DNA of 38,963 bases from UBA1163 sp049513055. GTDB lineage: Bacteria > Desulfobacterota > BSN033 > UBA1163. Positions within the stretch are counted from its first letter, which is position 1. Each line of letters begins with the position of its first letter. Location of the stretch: the NCBI GenBank assembly GCA_049513055.1, contig JBEKWN010000022.1:1-38963 (forward strand), read 5' to 3'. Of this stretch, positions 7,718 to 16,382 are shown piece after piece. The notes beneath the pieces are model-generated. The model was not told where the DNA came from. It saw only the letters and a program-made list of their open reading frames with translations, and made no database searches. The position numbers and the translations under genes were made by a program.

Positions 7718-8407
7718 ATGGTTAAGGATTTAAAGAAGGTTTTGATTGTGGATGATGAAGAGACTTTAACATGGAGCATGGCAAGAAGTCTTTCAAGAGA
7801 TAAAGATAAATATGAAGTGATCATTGCAAATAATGGGAGAGAGGCTTTAAATTTACTAAAAAAGAATAAGATCGACTTAGTCATCTCCGATATCAGAATG
7901 CCAGATATCAACGGATTAGACCTTCTTGTAAAGATTAAAAAAGAATATCCTCAAACGAAAGTCATTATTATGACCGCTTATGGGTCCTCGGATGTCCAGA
8001 AAGAAGCCAATCGAAGAGGGTCTCTCTATTATGTGGAAAAGCCTTTTGAGATTTCTGATATAAGAAAAATTATTATTGATTTGATCGGTATGAAAAAAGG
8101 ATTTCGGGGGAAAGTTTTCGGTCTCCAACTTACAGATATTATTCAAATGAATTGCCTGGGTCGGTTGACGACTGCGCTGATTATCACCCGAGACGGAGAA
8201 AAGGGAATTATTTATTTGAACGAAGGGGAGATCATCCACGCTGAATGTGGTGAACAAAAGGGGGCGGATGCCTTTTATAGAATTTTAAGTTGGCAGGAAG
8301 GGGAATTTGTTTCCAATATCGGCGCCACTCCCCCTGCTCAGACGATCTATCAAAGTTGGGAGCATCTCCTGGTCGAGGCCATGCGGCGAGACGATGATAA
8401 ATCTTAG
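7718..8407 (+). CDS. Receiver-DUF4388 (PatA-like) response regulator
   Basis: 229 residues. Residues 7-115 are a receiver domain with VDDEE acidic pocket, phospho-acceptor Asp58 (VISDIRMPD), Thr86 and Lys108 (VEKPF). Residues about 118-225 match the DUF4388 fold (GLQLTDIIQMNCLGRLTTAL, EKGIIYLNEGEIIHAE), the domain found in cyanobacterial PatA-type and many deltaproteobacterial signalling proteins. There is no DNA-binding domain, so its output is probably a protein contact. It is the first gene behind a sigma54 promoter and precedes the roadblock and GTPase genes, which suggests that phosphorylation tunes the small-GTPase module. Confidence 0.88.
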   Translation: MVKDLKKVLIVDDEETLTWSMARSLSRDKDKYEVIIANNGREALNLLKKNKIDLVISDIRMPDINGLDLLVKIKKEYPQTKVIIMTAYGSSDVQKEANRRGSLYYVEKPFEISDIRKIIIDLIGMKKGFRGKVFGLQLTDIIQMNCLGRLTTALIITRDGEKGIIYLNEGEIIHAECGEQKGADAFYRILSWQEGEFVSNIGATPPAQTIYQSWEHLLVEAMRRDDDKS

Positions 8408-8419
8408 GGGATCATCTCG

Positions 8420-8479
8420 AGTGAATGGATTCACCCCGTTAGAAATAATGCCCCGCTGGAATTTCTAACGGGGTTCACT
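8420..8479. repeat. Long inverted repeat between the receiver and roadblock genes
   Basis: CCCCGTTAGAAAT (8434-8446) and ATTTCTAACGGGG (8461-8473) are perfect 13-base inverted repeats around a 14-base loop. An outer pair AGTGAA (8420-8425)/TTCACT (8474-8479) extends it with an asymmetric bulge. No T run follows, so it is not a standard terminator. It may attenuate or protect mRNA, or be a dispersed repeat unit. Confidence 0.75.
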
Positions 8480-8493
8480 GAAAATTAATTCAT

Positions 8494-8931
8494 ATGAACA
8501 TCGTCATTACAGAAAAGGATATGAAAAAAATAAATTATTGTTTAAATAAGATGGTGTCTTCATCGATGGCGCATTCTGTTCTGCTGATCGATCGATCAGG
8601 GCAACTGATCGCCCATCACGGGAACACACCGGAGATCGATATCATATCCCTTTCTGCTCTGACGGCAGCTAACTTTGGAGCCACGGCGGAAATTGCTCGA
8701 ATGTTGGGAGAGGAAGAATTCACCCTCTTATTTCATAAAGGAAGAAGCGAAAATGTATATTTTTCAGCGATTGGTGAAAATGTCATCATGGTCACTCTCT
8801 TTGATGATCAGACCTCTCTGGGGTTGGTTCGGTTACAAATTAATAAGATCATTGACGAGCTTTCAATCATTCTTTCATCCATCTTTGAAAAAGGAAGGTT
8901 GAAATCCAGTGATCTATTTCGTTCTTCTTAA
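8494..8931 (+). CDS. mglB: Roadblock/LC7 protein, MglB-like GTPase regulator
   Basis: 145 residues with the roadblock/LC7 fold: a first helix (KKINYCLNKMVSSS), a beta hairpin (SVLLIDRSGQLIAHHG), then SALTAANFGATAEIARMLGE and EFTLLFHKG. In Myxococcus, MglB dimers act as GTPase-activating protein for MglA at the lagging pole. The MglA-like GTPase follows directly. The ATG at 8494 has a weak ribosome site; the ATG at 8521 with AAAAGG close upstream is an alternative. The symbol is by analogy. Confidence 0.82.
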   Translation: MNIVITEKDMKKINYCLNKMVSSSMAHSVLLIDRSGQLIAHHGNTPEIDIISLSALTAANFGATAEIARMLGEEEFTLLFHKGRSENVYFSAIGENVIMVTLFDDQTSLGLVRLQINKIIDELSIILSSIFEKGRLKSSDLFRSS

Positions 8932-8949
8932 AGAGAGGAAAAGACTTTA

Positions 8950-9576
8950 ATGCCTTTCATTAATTTTAGTAAAGACGAGATTCAATGCAAAATCGTTTAT
9001 TATGGTGCAGGGTTTTGTGGAAAAACCACTAATATCCAATACATTTATACTCAAACGAGGGAGGATATCAAAGGCAAAATGGTGTCGATTGACACCAAAG
9101 GGGATCGGACACTCTTCTTTGATTTCTTGTCTTTGAGTTTAGGGAAAATCAGAGGATTTGATATACGGGTTCAACTTTATACGGTCCCAGGGCAGGTCCA
9201 TTATGACGCAACGAGAAAATTAGTTTTAAAGGGAGTGGATGGAGTCGTCTTTGTTGCCGATTCATTAAAAGTGCAGAGGAAAAAAAATATCGAAAGCCTC
9301 ATTAATTTAGCCAAAAATTTAGCCGAGAAGGGGGTGAGCATTAGGAGCATTCCACTTGTGATTCAATATAACAAACGCGATTTAGACGGGACAGATTCTG
9401 AGATTCTTCCCATGGATATTTTAGAGAAGGATCTCAATTCGATGTTAAAAGTGCCCTCCTATCCGGCTAGCGCTTTGAAAGGGAATGGCGTCTATGAAAC
9501 CCTGAGAGAAATTAGCAAATTAGTGGTGAAAGATGTCAGCCGGAAGATCATGCTACTGGATAAGCAATTAAGGTAA
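8950..9576 (+). CDS. mglA: MglA-like small Ras-type GTPase
   Basis: 208 residues. G1/P-loop GAGFCGKTT at 19-27, the MglA-type switch II motif TVPGQ at 78-82, and the base-recognition motif NKRD at 141-144 are intact. MglA-GTP marks the leading cell pole and controls where type IV pili and gliding motors work in Myxococcus. The roadblock gene is directly upstream (18-base gap) and a CheW-domain gene follows. Linkage to pilMNOPQ about 4 kb downstream fits a role in pilus polarity. The substrate and GAP relationship are inferred from family knowledge. Confidence 0.88.
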   Translation: MPFINFSKDEIQCKIVYYGAGFCGKTTNIQYIYTQTREDIKGKMVSIDTKGDRTLFFDFLSLSLGKIRGFDIRVQLYTVPGQVHYDATRKLVLKGVDGVVFVADSLKVQRKKNIESLINLAKNLAEKGVSIRSIPLVIQYNKRDLDGTDSEILPMDILEKDLNSMLKVPSYPASALKGNGVYETLREISKLVVKDVSRKIMLLDKQLR

Positions 9577-9595
9577 TGAAAAGGGGAAATGAAAG

Positions 9596-10852
9596 ATGGA
9601 TAAGATGATGGGAGAAGAAGATCTTAAAGGTCTGGAAGAAGAGATTGACGATGCCGTGGATCGGCTGTTCGTAGAGAAGAAAAAAGGGGTGGCGGATAGC
9701 TTTTTAATGGAATCTCCGCTTTTAGAACCTCCTTTGAAATCTCCAGGGTTAGAACCCTCTATGAAACCTCCCGTTTTAGAACCATCCTTGAAACCTCCCA
9801 CTTTAGAATCTTCCATGAAACCTTCTCTCTTGGAACCTTCTTATGAATTAGAGAAAGATTTTGACTTAGAGAGTTCTCTCACTCCTCCTCCTGCCCCCAT
9901 TCCATTCTTAAAATCCGTTGAGAAAATGGAAGCCCAACTTCTCTCGTTAGAATGGGAGATTACAGAAGAAAAACTTAAAAAGACAAGGGAAGAGGTTCTG
10001 GCTTTACGAGAATTGTTGAAACAGAAGGCCGAGATTACATCGATCTTAAGTTGTATGGAAAAAGTCTTAAGCCATATGATTAAAAATGAAGAAAATATCC
10101 GACCGCCATGGATCAAATTCTTATTGGATTCCAAGGAAACCATAAAGCTCCTCATGAGAAAAGAGACGGAGGGTGAAATCCATATTTATAAACAACTGGC
10201 TCATCTGGGGATCGAGGCGAGATTTTCCTGCTTGGAAGGGATGAAAGATACTCAAATCATTCAACCTTCTTTCGGCAAAGGAGAAAGAATTGAAAAGACA
10301 GAGGTCTTCATCCCTGGAGAGAAGAAGATGGAAGACCTGTCAAACAAAATGAATTTATTCATGGAAAAGGTGGAAGAAATCTTTAGTACGATGAAAGAAC
10401 AAATATCCAGACTCGAGGAGACGACTCGAAAACCCCCGGCCCCCTCCATGGAGGTTTGGTCCAAACCTGTGAGGGTAATGATTTTTAAGGTAGATGAAAA
10501 ATTATTTGGAGTGGAGAGTGAAAAGGTTTTTAAATTATTTAAAGTTCCAAATACGTTTCAAGAGAAATATTCAAACCAACAAAAAATCCGGTTGAGAGAT
10601 TTTGAAGTGAAGATGGTCAACTTAAAGAAAATACTTGCCCTCCAAGGGGGTGAGCCTAAAGGGGAAATAAGGATACTCACGGTAAAGGACAATGGGGGAT
10701 ATAAGGGGTTCATGGTGGATCAGGTACTTAAAAAATTATCGACCCTTTCCGAAAGAGGGGGAGAGATGGGTGAATATTTCTCGGGGGTCATTCATTCCAC
10801 ATACCAAGAGCAACCGGTGGAGATTCCTATTTTAGATTTAAAAAAGTTTTAA
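9596..10852 (+). CDS. CheW-domain protein with N-terminal Pro-rich nonapeptide repeats
   Basis: 418 residues. Residues 42-84 hold 4.5 copies of a 9-residue unit of the type LEPSMKPPV. Residues about 105-290 are helical and partly coiled coil (LRELLKQKAEI, MNLFMEKVEEIFSTMKEQIS). Residues about 295-418 resemble a CheW/SH3-like domain (VRVMIFKVDEKLFGVESEKV, GGYKGFMVDQVLKKL, PILDLKKF). CheW domains couple receptors to CheA, but no cheA or receptor gene is nearby, so this may be an adaptor linking the GTPase module to another partner. Ribosome site GGGGAAATGAAAG precedes the ATG. The CheW assignment is by pattern and moderately secure. Confidence 0.7.
   Translation: MDKMMGEEDLKGLEEEIDDAVDRLFVEKKKGVADSFLMESPLLEPPLKSPGLEPSMKPPVLEPSLKPPTLESSMKPSLLEPSYELEKDFDLESSLTPPPAPIPFLKSVEKMEAQLLSLEWEITEEKLKKTREEVLALRELLKQKAEITSILSCMEKVLSHMIKNEENIRPPWIKFLLDSKETIKLLMRKETEGEIHIYKQLAHLGIEARFSCLEGMKDTQIIQPSFGKGERIEKTEVFIPGEKKMEDLSNKMNLFMEKVEEIFSTMKEQISRLEETTRKPPAPSMEVWSKPVRVMIFKVDEKLFGVESEKVFKLFKVPNTFQEKYSNQQKIRLRDFEVKMVNLKKILALQGGEPKGEIRILTVKDNGGYKGFMVDQVLKKLSTLSERGGEMGEYFSGVIHSTYQEQPVEIPILDLKKF
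9719..9847 (+). repeat. 27-bp tandem repeat inside the CheW-domain gene
   Basis: Four full 27-base units (9719-9826) and one partial unit encode LLEPPLKSP, GLEPSMKPP, VLEPSLKPP, TLESSMKPS and LLEPSYE. The period of nine codons is exact while the third positions vary, so the repeat is old and kept at the protein level. Confidence 0.9.
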
Positions 10853-10867
10853 GGCTTAGATTTTTTT

Positions 10868-12028
10868 ATGGATCAAAATATTTCAACCAATGAAATCGAA
10901 GAAAAGATTGCCCAAAAAGAAGAAGTCATCCAACACCTGATACGAGAGCTGGAGGATGTAAAGAATTTTACGGAAAGTATTATTCAGAGCATTGGAAGCG
11001 GAATTATTATCACGGAGATGAACGATACGATCACTTATATCAATAGGGCGGGGGAAAGGATTTTGGGGTACTTCAAAGCGGAGCTGATGGGTCGCCCCTT
11101 TAGCATTTTCAGTTTGAAAGAAAAACAAAGTATGATCCCTTCTTTTCTTAATAATCCGGATGACCTGGATACCAGGAAAGAAGGATGGATGAGAAAAAAG
11201 GACCATACCGAATTTCCCGTTGGGTTTACCATTAATAATCATTTAAGTATCCGGGGAGAAAGAATAGGGAAGATTGTCGTGTTTCGGGATTTGACCAATG
11301 TTTATAAAATTCAAGAAGAAATATTGAGAATGGATAGACTGGTATCATTGGGGAAACTTGCTTCAGGCATTGCCCATGAATTACGAAATCCACTCGCTGG
11401 GATTAAAACGACCGCTCAAGCCCTGGGCGAGGAGATGTCTGGAGACGATTCAAGAAGAGAATATTTACATCGAATCACTAAAGAAATTGATCGACTCAAT
11501 GATCTCCTTAAAACATTTTTTTCATTTGCTAAGCCACAAAATTTGAATCTGGTTCATTGCCATATCAAGGATATTATCAATGAAATTATTCCATTTCTTA
11601 TTAAAGAGATCGCCGATAAAGGAATTCGTTTTATTGAAACCTATCATCCCCAACTGTCTAAGATCAAAGTCGATAAAACCCAAATGCATCAAGTTTTTCT
11701 CAATTTGTTTTTAAACGCGATTCAGGCGATGCCCAATGGAGGTGAGCTCAAAATTGAGGCCGGTCCAATGATCTCAAACTCCTTAGAGGGATTTAAACAA
11801 AATTTTATCAAGGTCGTCATTTCGGATACCGGAAGAGGCATTCCTCCTCATATTGTTCATAGAATTTTTGACCCTTTTTTTACCACAAAATCTAAGGGGA
11901 TAGGGTTGGGCCTTTCCATCACCTATCAGATCATTAAGAAGCATGGAGGAACCATTAAGGTGGAAAGCCGATGGGAGAAGGGGACCTCTTTCGTCATTAA
12001 TTTACCAGAAACATTGGAAAACTCATGA
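10868..12028 (+). CDS. Soluble PAS histidine kinase (NtrB/PilS-like core)
   Basis: 386 residues. A short coiled coil (8-33) precedes a PAS domain (about 35-148: GSGIIITEMNDTITYINRAG). The kinase core has H170 in GIAHELRNPLAGIKT, N box QVFLNLFLNAIQAM (275-288), G1 DTGRGIPP (320-327), F box FDPFFTTK (334-341) and G2 GIGLGLS (344-350). No membrane helix, so it is cytosolic. Its stop overlaps the start of the NtrC-type regulator by ATGA, marking a cognate pair. Position just before pilMNOPQ suggests PilS-like control of pilus genes, but PilS proteins are usually membrane-bound, so this is only by analogy. Confidence 0.88.
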   Translation: MDQNISTNEIEEKIAQKEEVIQHLIRELEDVKNFTESIIQSIGSGIIITEMNDTITYINRAGERILGYFKAELMGRPFSIFSLKEKQSMIPSFLNNPDDLDTRKEGWMRKKDHTEFPVGFTINNHLSIRGERIGKIVVFRDLTNVYKIQEEILRMDRLVSLGKLASGIAHELRNPLAGIKTTAQALGEEMSGDDSRREYLHRITKEIDRLNDLLKTFFSFAKPQNLNLVHCHIKDIINEIIPFLIKEIADKGIRFIETYHPQLSKIKVDKTQMHQVFLNLFLNAIQAMPNGGELKIEAGPMISNSLEGFKQNFIKVVISDTGRGIPPHIVHRIFDPFFTTKSKGIGLGLSITYQIIKKHGGTIKVESRWEKGTSFVINLPETLENS

Positions 12029-13401
12029 AACCATCTATTCTTATTGTTGATGATGATGAGGTGATGCGAGAGACGCTCTCTGATGTATTAAGGAAGAGAG
12101 GGTACGAAATCTCTTCAGTCGGTTCGGGGAGTGGAGCCCTTCCAATGATTAAAAAGAATATCATTGATCTCATTCTCCTGGACATGAGACTACCCGATAT
12201 AGATGGTTTAGAGGTTTTAAAAAAAATTAAAGAATTTGATACCGAGATTTTAGTCATTATGATGACCGCCTATTCTGATGTGCAAACGGCAGTTTCAGCT
12301 ATGAAATCTGGGGCTTACGATTATATTAATAAGCCCTTTGAATTGGAAGAATTAAAATTATTAATTGAAAAAGGATTAGAGACGAAAAGTTTAATCAATG
12401 AAGTGAGAAGACTCCATCGACAGCAAAAAGAGAAATACCAAAACAGTCATATTTATGGGGTCAGTCCCCCAATTCATTATGTTAAAGAATTGATTGGAAT
12501 GATTAGCAAAACTCATAAAACGTCTGTGTTGATTCAGGGCGAAAGCGGCACGGGGAAAGAATTGGCCGCCAATGCCATTCATTACAACAGCCATCGAAGT
12601 GATAAACCTCTGATGAAAATCAATTGCAGTGCGATACCGGATTCTTTATTAGAATCAGAGCTTTTTGGATATGAGAAGGGTGCTTTTACTGATGCCAAAA
12701 ACACAAAGAAGGGCCTTTTTGAATTAGCCGATTGCGGGACAGTCTTTTTGGACGAAATTGGAGATATGAACCCCTTTTTACAATCAAAGATCCTGAGAGT
12801 CCTTGAAAACCAAACCTTTATGAGAGTCGGAGGGGAGAGAGAGATAAAGGTTGACATTCGTATCGTTGCAGCCACTAATAAAGATTTAGAAGCCATGGTA
12901 AAAGAAGGGCTTTTCCGAAAAGACTTATATTACCGATTGAAGGTAATGGTCGTGGAAATGCCTCCCCTTCGTGATAGGTTGGAGGATATCTTATTGCTTT
13001 CCAATTTATTTATCGAAGAAATTAATAAAGAATATAATAAAACGATTAAGGGCTTTTCTGAAGAAGCGAAGAAACTGATGATTCAATATTCTTGGCCAGG
13101 GAACGTACGGGAATTAAAAAATGTTATTGAAAGGGCGATGATTTTAACAGACCAAGAAGTGATCACCCCAAAGCATCTTCCATTTGAATTGAAACAAAAT
13201 GAAAAATTTATTCATGAAAATATAGAACACGAAATATTAGAAATCAAAGACAATATGTCTTTAGAGCATATCGAAAAGATGCATCTCTCTAAGGTATTGA
13301 AAAGATTGGAGTGGAATAAATCAAAGGCATCAAAATTTTTAGGTATTTCTCGGGCCACCCTGAGGGCAAAGATTAAAAAATATAGTCTCTCAGAGGATTG
13401 A
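12025..13401 (+). CDS. NtrC-family sigma54 activator (response regulator)
   Basis: 458 residues. Receiver with acidic pocket VDDDE and Asp53 (LLLDMRLPD), Lys103. The AAA+ domain has Walker A GESGTGKE (172-179), the sigma54-contact loop as GAFTDA (219-224) rather than GAFTGA, and Walker B FLDEIG (241-246); sensor II text WPGNVRELKN follows. The C terminus is a Fis-type helix-turn-helix (WNKSKASKFLGISRATLRAK). It overlaps its kinase gene by four bases. PilR-like control of T4P genes is a reasonable guess; the sigma54 promoter at 7641 is a possible target. The next operon (pilM) seems to use a sigma70-type promoter. Confidence 0.9.
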   Translation: MKPSILIVDDDEVMRETLSDVLRKRGYEISSVGSGSGALPMIKKNIIDLILLDMRLPDIDGLEVLKKIKEFDTEILVIMMTAYSDVQTAVSAMKSGAYDYINKPFELEELKLLIEKGLETKSLINEVRRLHRQQKEKYQNSHIYGVSPPIHYVKELIGMISKTHKTSVLIQGESGTGKELAANAIHYNSHRSDKPLMKINCSAIPDSLLESELFGYEKGAFTDAKNTKKGLFELADCGTVFLDEIGDMNPFLQSKILRVLENQTFMRVGGEREIKVDIRIVAATNKDLEAMVKEGLFRKDLYYRLKVMVVEMPPLRDRLEDILLLSNLFIEEINKEYNKTIKGFSEEAKKLMIQYSWPGNVRELKNVIERAMILTDQEVITPKHLPFELKQNEKFIHENIEHEILEIKDNMSLEHIEKMHLSKVLKRLEWNKSKASKFLGISRATLRAKIKKYSLSED

Positions 13402-13458
13402 CGTGGAGTATTCATGAGTTATTAAAGAATTCTAAAATAGTTTATTAAGTTTGAGTGA

Positions 13459-13485
13459 GTACTTATTAGAATTTTATAAAGTACT
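13459..13485. promoter_or_regulatory. Possible operator dyad upstream of pilM
   Basis: AGTACTT (13459-13465) and AAGTACT (13479-13485) are an exact inverted repeat with a 13-base spacer, just upstream of the putative -35 box of pilM. It could be a regulator site, but the region is AT-rich and the match is short. Confidence 0.35.
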
Positions 13486-13497
13486 AAAATATTTTGC

Positions 13498-13525
13498 TTG
13501 ACTTTTTGGGAAATTTGTTAATAAT
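13498..13525 (+). promoter_or_regulatory. sigma70-type promoter of pilMNOPQ
   Basis: TTGACT (13498-13503) and AATAAT (13520-13525) with a 16-base spacer, about 40 bases before the pilM ATG at 13567. GAGGGGGAAAAAAG provides the ribosome binding site. Confidence 0.6.
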
Positions 13526-13566
13526 CTATCTCGTTCTGTACTATTAAAAAATGAGGGGGAAAAAAG

Positions 13567-14622
13567 ATGTGGGGTAAGAAGAAAGATGTAATTGGCCTAG
13601 ATATTGGATGCAGTTCAATTAAACTGGTGGAGTTAAAGGAGGACAAGAATGGGTATAAGTTACAAAATTTGGCAATATCTCCTCTGCCATCAGAAGCGAT
13701 CGTTGACGGAGCCCTGATGGACTCGGTCACGATTATCGATACCATACGGGACGTTATCGCCGCTTCCAAGACAAAAACGAAAGAGGTCGTGACCTCTATC
13801 TCTGGCCATTCTGTCATTGTTAAAAAAATTTCCTTGCCCTTTATGACAGAAGCCGAGCTGGAAGAATCTATTCAGTGGGAAGCTGAAAGATATATTCCAT
13901 TTGATATCAATGATGTCAATATCGATTTCCAAATATTTGGATCTGCGCCAGAAAACCCGGACGTCATGGAGGTTGTTTTAGTAGCGGCCAAAAAGGATAT
14001 TATCAATGATTATGTCTCCGTCATCATGGAATCTGGATTAAACCCTGTCATTGTCGATATTGACTCTTTCGCCTTAGAAAATATGCTCGCCATTAATTAC
14101 GAAATTGGGAAAGAGGAGGCCGTTGCGATCGCCAATGTGGGGGCGAGCATTACCAACATTAATATCATTAGAAACAACATCTCCGCCTTTACCAGAGATA
14201 TTTTTAAAGGAGGAAATCAAATTACAGAAGAAATTCAAAGACAACTCCATGTCGACCATGAAGAGGCTGAAAAAATTAAAGTGGGGACCAAAATCGATCT
14301 CACCTCCCAACCCATTATTCAAAACGTATTGAAAACTGCCTCTGAATCATTAGCCATCGAAATAGGAAATTCTTTAGATTTCTTTCAATCCACCACCACG
14401 AACGAAAAAATCGTCAAATTATATTTGAGCGGGGGAGGATCGAAGATTAAAGATTTTGATATCATTCTGCAACAACAGATTGGGATACCGGTTGAAGTCG
14501 TTAATCCATTTAAAAAAATAGATTACAGTGGTAGAAATTTCGATCTTGAATATTTAAGAGAAATTGGACCGATCATGGCGGTGGGAGTGGGTCTCGCTTC
14601 GAGAAAGGTAGGGGATCGATGA
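13567..14622 (+). CDS. pilM: PilM, type IV pilus assembly ATPase-fold protein
   Basis: 351 residues with the FtsA/actin-like fold: phosphate-1 motif DVIGLDIGCSSIKLVEL near the N terminus, ISGHSVIVKKISLPFMTEAE, QWEAERYIPFDINDV, and adenosine-type segment LYLSGGGSKI near the C terminus. PilM is cytoplasmic and binds the N-terminal tail of PilN, starting the alignment complex that links inner membrane motor parts to the secretin. Length is typical. First gene of pilMNOPQ; its stop overlaps pilN by ATGA. Confidence 0.96.
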   Translation: MWGKKKDVIGLDIGCSSIKLVELKEDKNGYKLQNLAISPLPSEAIVDGALMDSVTIIDTIRDVIAASKTKTKEVVTSISGHSVIVKKISLPFMTEAELEESIQWEAERYIPFDINDVNIDFQIFGSAPENPDVMEVVLVAAKKDIINDYVSVIMESGLNPVIVDIDSFALENMLAINYEIGKEEAVAIANVGASITNINIIRNNISAFTRDIFKGGNQITEEIQRQLHVDHEEAEKIKVGTKIDLTSQPIIQNVLKTASESLAIEIGNSLDFFQSTTTNEKIVKLYLSGGGSKIKDFDIILQQQIGIPVEVVNPFKKIDYSGRNFDLEYLREIGPIMAVGVGLASRKVGDR

Positions 14623-15161
14623 TCAAGATTAATTTAATTCTGGCAAGGAAAGAAAAAAAGAAAGTTGGGATGAGGAAGGAATTCATTATTCTCATTCTTT
14701 CCGCCGTCCTTTTATTAATAGGCCTCGGTCTTATCCAATGGATGTTAGGAAAGGAAAAAGAGGATACCTTGGCCCAGATCTCCAACACAAAAAAAGATAT
14801 CGCTTACTACAAATCTCTGACCACGGAAGTCGAAAAAAAGAAAGAAGAACAGAAAATGTTGCAAAATAGGTTGAATATCATCGACTCGTTAAGAAGAGAG
14901 AAGGCAAGCCCTGCAAAAGTGTTAGATGAACTGAGTATTGATAAACCAGAAAAAATCCATCTGGAATCTGTGAAAAAAGAAGGGTCGAAATTAGGAATCG
15001 AAGGGATTGCTTTAGATGACGAAACGATTGCCAATTTCATGACCAACCTTCGGAAGTCGAAGCTTTTTAAAAATGTTGACCTCATTGTGAGTGAACAGGT
15101 GGAGCAGAGTAAAATTAAATTGAAGAAATTCATTCTTTCGTGTGAGATCATTTTAACATAA
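14619..15161 (+). CDS. pilN: PilN, inner-membrane alignment protein
   Basis: 180 residues. The N-terminal tail MIKINLIL carries the INLL-like motif that docks in PilM. A membrane helix spans residues about 22-43, followed by a periplasmic coiled coil (TEVEKKKEEQKMLQNRLN) and a ferredoxin-like domain (KIHLESVKKEGSKLGIEG, RKSKLFKNVDL). It pairs with PilO. Translationally coupled to pilM. Confidence 0.95.
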   Translation: MIKINLILARKEKKKVGMRKEFIILILSAVLLLIGLGLIQWMLGKEKEDTLAQISNTKKDIAYYKSLTTEVEKKKEEQKMLQNRLNIIDSLRREKASPAKVLDELSIDKPEKIHLESVKKEGSKLGIEGIALDDETIANFMTNLRKSKLFKNVDLIVSEQVEQSKIKLKKFILSCEIILT

Positions 15162-15178
15162 ATAGAGAGGGGATCAAA

Positions 15179-15841
15179 ATGGCACTCACCATGGATTCTA
15201 TCTTAAAACTTTCGACACCTAAAAAGGTTTTAATATTGGTCGCCATTTTATGTGTCATCGCAGGGCTATATCTGTATGCCTTTTTCATCCCCCGACAGGA
15301 TGAATTAAAAGTAGCGAGGGGAGAGTTAAGTAAATTGACCAAGGAATTAAACGAAAGTAGAGCCATCACAAGAGATCTCCAAAAATTTAAGGAACAGGTT
15401 GAGAAGTTGAATGAAGAACTGAAGAATGCACTGACACAACTTCCTAATGAGAAAGAGATCCCTGAGATATTGAAAAACATATCCAGTTTAGGGAAAGAAT
15501 CGAATCTCGAATTTACCCTTTTTAGGCCTAAACCTGAAGAGCCTCAACAATTTTATGCCAAAGTTCCTATCGAGCTGGTTGCATTGGGAAGCTATCATAA
15601 TATAGGAATTTTCTTCGATAAGGTGAGCAAACTTCCAAGAATTATTAACGTTGTTGATTTCAATATGACAAGGGCAAAAGACATTAAGGGAAGGAGTGAA
15701 TCCGAAATCTTGGTGAAGACATCCTGTATGATCAATACTTACCGATTTATAGAAAAGAAAAGCGAGGAAAAGAAAAGTGAAAAGAAAGCCGTTTCAAAGG
15801 AAACAGCGGGTGAAGGGATTCCAAAAACCGAAAAGAAATAA
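15179..15841 (+). CDS. pilO: PilO, inner-membrane alignment protein
   Basis: 220 residues: membrane helix about 17-37, coiled coil (LSKLTKELNESRAITRDLQK and following), then the PilO ferredoxin-like domain (LPNEKEIPEILKNISSLGKE, FYAKVPIELVALGSYHNIG). The C terminus ends in a Lys/Glu-rich tail (about 195-220). It forms heterodimers with PilN and contacts PilP. AGAGAGGGGATC upstream of ATG. Confidence 0.95.
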   Translation: MALTMDSILKLSTPKKVLILVAILCVIAGLYLYAFFIPRQDELKVARGELSKLTKELNESRAITRDLQKFKEQVEKLNEELKNALTQLPNEKEIPEILKNISSLGKESNLEFTLFRPKPEEPQQFYAKVPIELVALGSYHNIGIFFDKVSKLPRIINVVDFNMTRAKDIKGRSESEILVKTSCMINTYRFIEKKSEEKKSEKKAVSKETAGEGIPKTEKK

Positions 15842-16382
15842 GACTGGCCGTTGGTGGATCGCCTTGTCGATCGTGTTCCTCTTTGGGTTAGGGGGGTGCG
15901 GAGGAGGGACTCCTCCATCTTCTCTTCCCTCAAAAACAAAATCTCCTGCAGTGGAGAAAAAGAAGGAAGAACCCACTAAAGTGGCCGAGAAAAAAGAGCC
16001 AGAGAAAAAGGAAGAGGTAGAATATTCCTATAACCCTGCAGGAAAACCGGATCCTTTTAAACCCTTCATCCAATTAACCCCTGTCAGAGAAGGTTCGAGG
16101 ACTGGCCCTCTCACCCCTTTGCAAAAATATGATATCAGCCAATTGAAATTAGTGGCTATCATTTCCACTCCTGAGGGGAATGTTGCCCTTATCGAAGATG
16201 CAACCGGAAAGGGTTATTTTTTAAAGAAAGGGACATGGATTGGTAAAAATGATGGAAAAGTTACCAAGGTCCTAAAGGATAAAGTGATCATTGAGGAGGT
16301 CTATCAGGATATTTTTGGCCAAACAAAAACGAATGAGATTTCAATATTTCTTCATAAAGCTGAAGAAGGAGGAGAATCATGA
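15810..16382 (+). CDS. pilP: PilP, lipoprotein linking PilNO to the secretin
   Basis: About 190 residues. A lipobox FGLGGC follows a hydrophobic signal; a long Pro/Lys/Glu linker (PAVEKKKEEPTKVAEKKEPE) leads to the conserved PilP domain (DPFKPFIQ, LKLVAIISTPEGNVALIED, GYFLKKGTWIGKNDGKV). PilP connects PilN/PilO with the periplasmic part of PilQ. Two GTG starts are possible: 15777 gives an unusually long basic leader, while 15810, with GGAAACAGCG in front, places the lipid-modified Cys at residue 30. I prefer 15810. The reading frame starts inside pilO and its stop overlaps pilQ by ATGA. Confidence 0.92.
   Translation: MKGFQKPKRNKTGRWWIALSIVFLFGLGGCGGGTPPSSLPSKTKSPAVEKKKEEPTKVAEKKEPEKKEEVEYSYNPAGKPDPFKPFIQLTPVREGSRTGPLTPLQKYDISQLKLVAIISTPEGNVALIEDATGKGYFLKKGTWIGKNDGKVTKVLKDKVIIEEVYQDIFGQTKTNEISIFLHKAEEGGES

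Noticed and set aside
10868..13401. Naming the pair pilS/pilR
   Set aside because: The kinase lacks membrane helices and the downstream pil promoter looks sigma70-type; only position supports the names.
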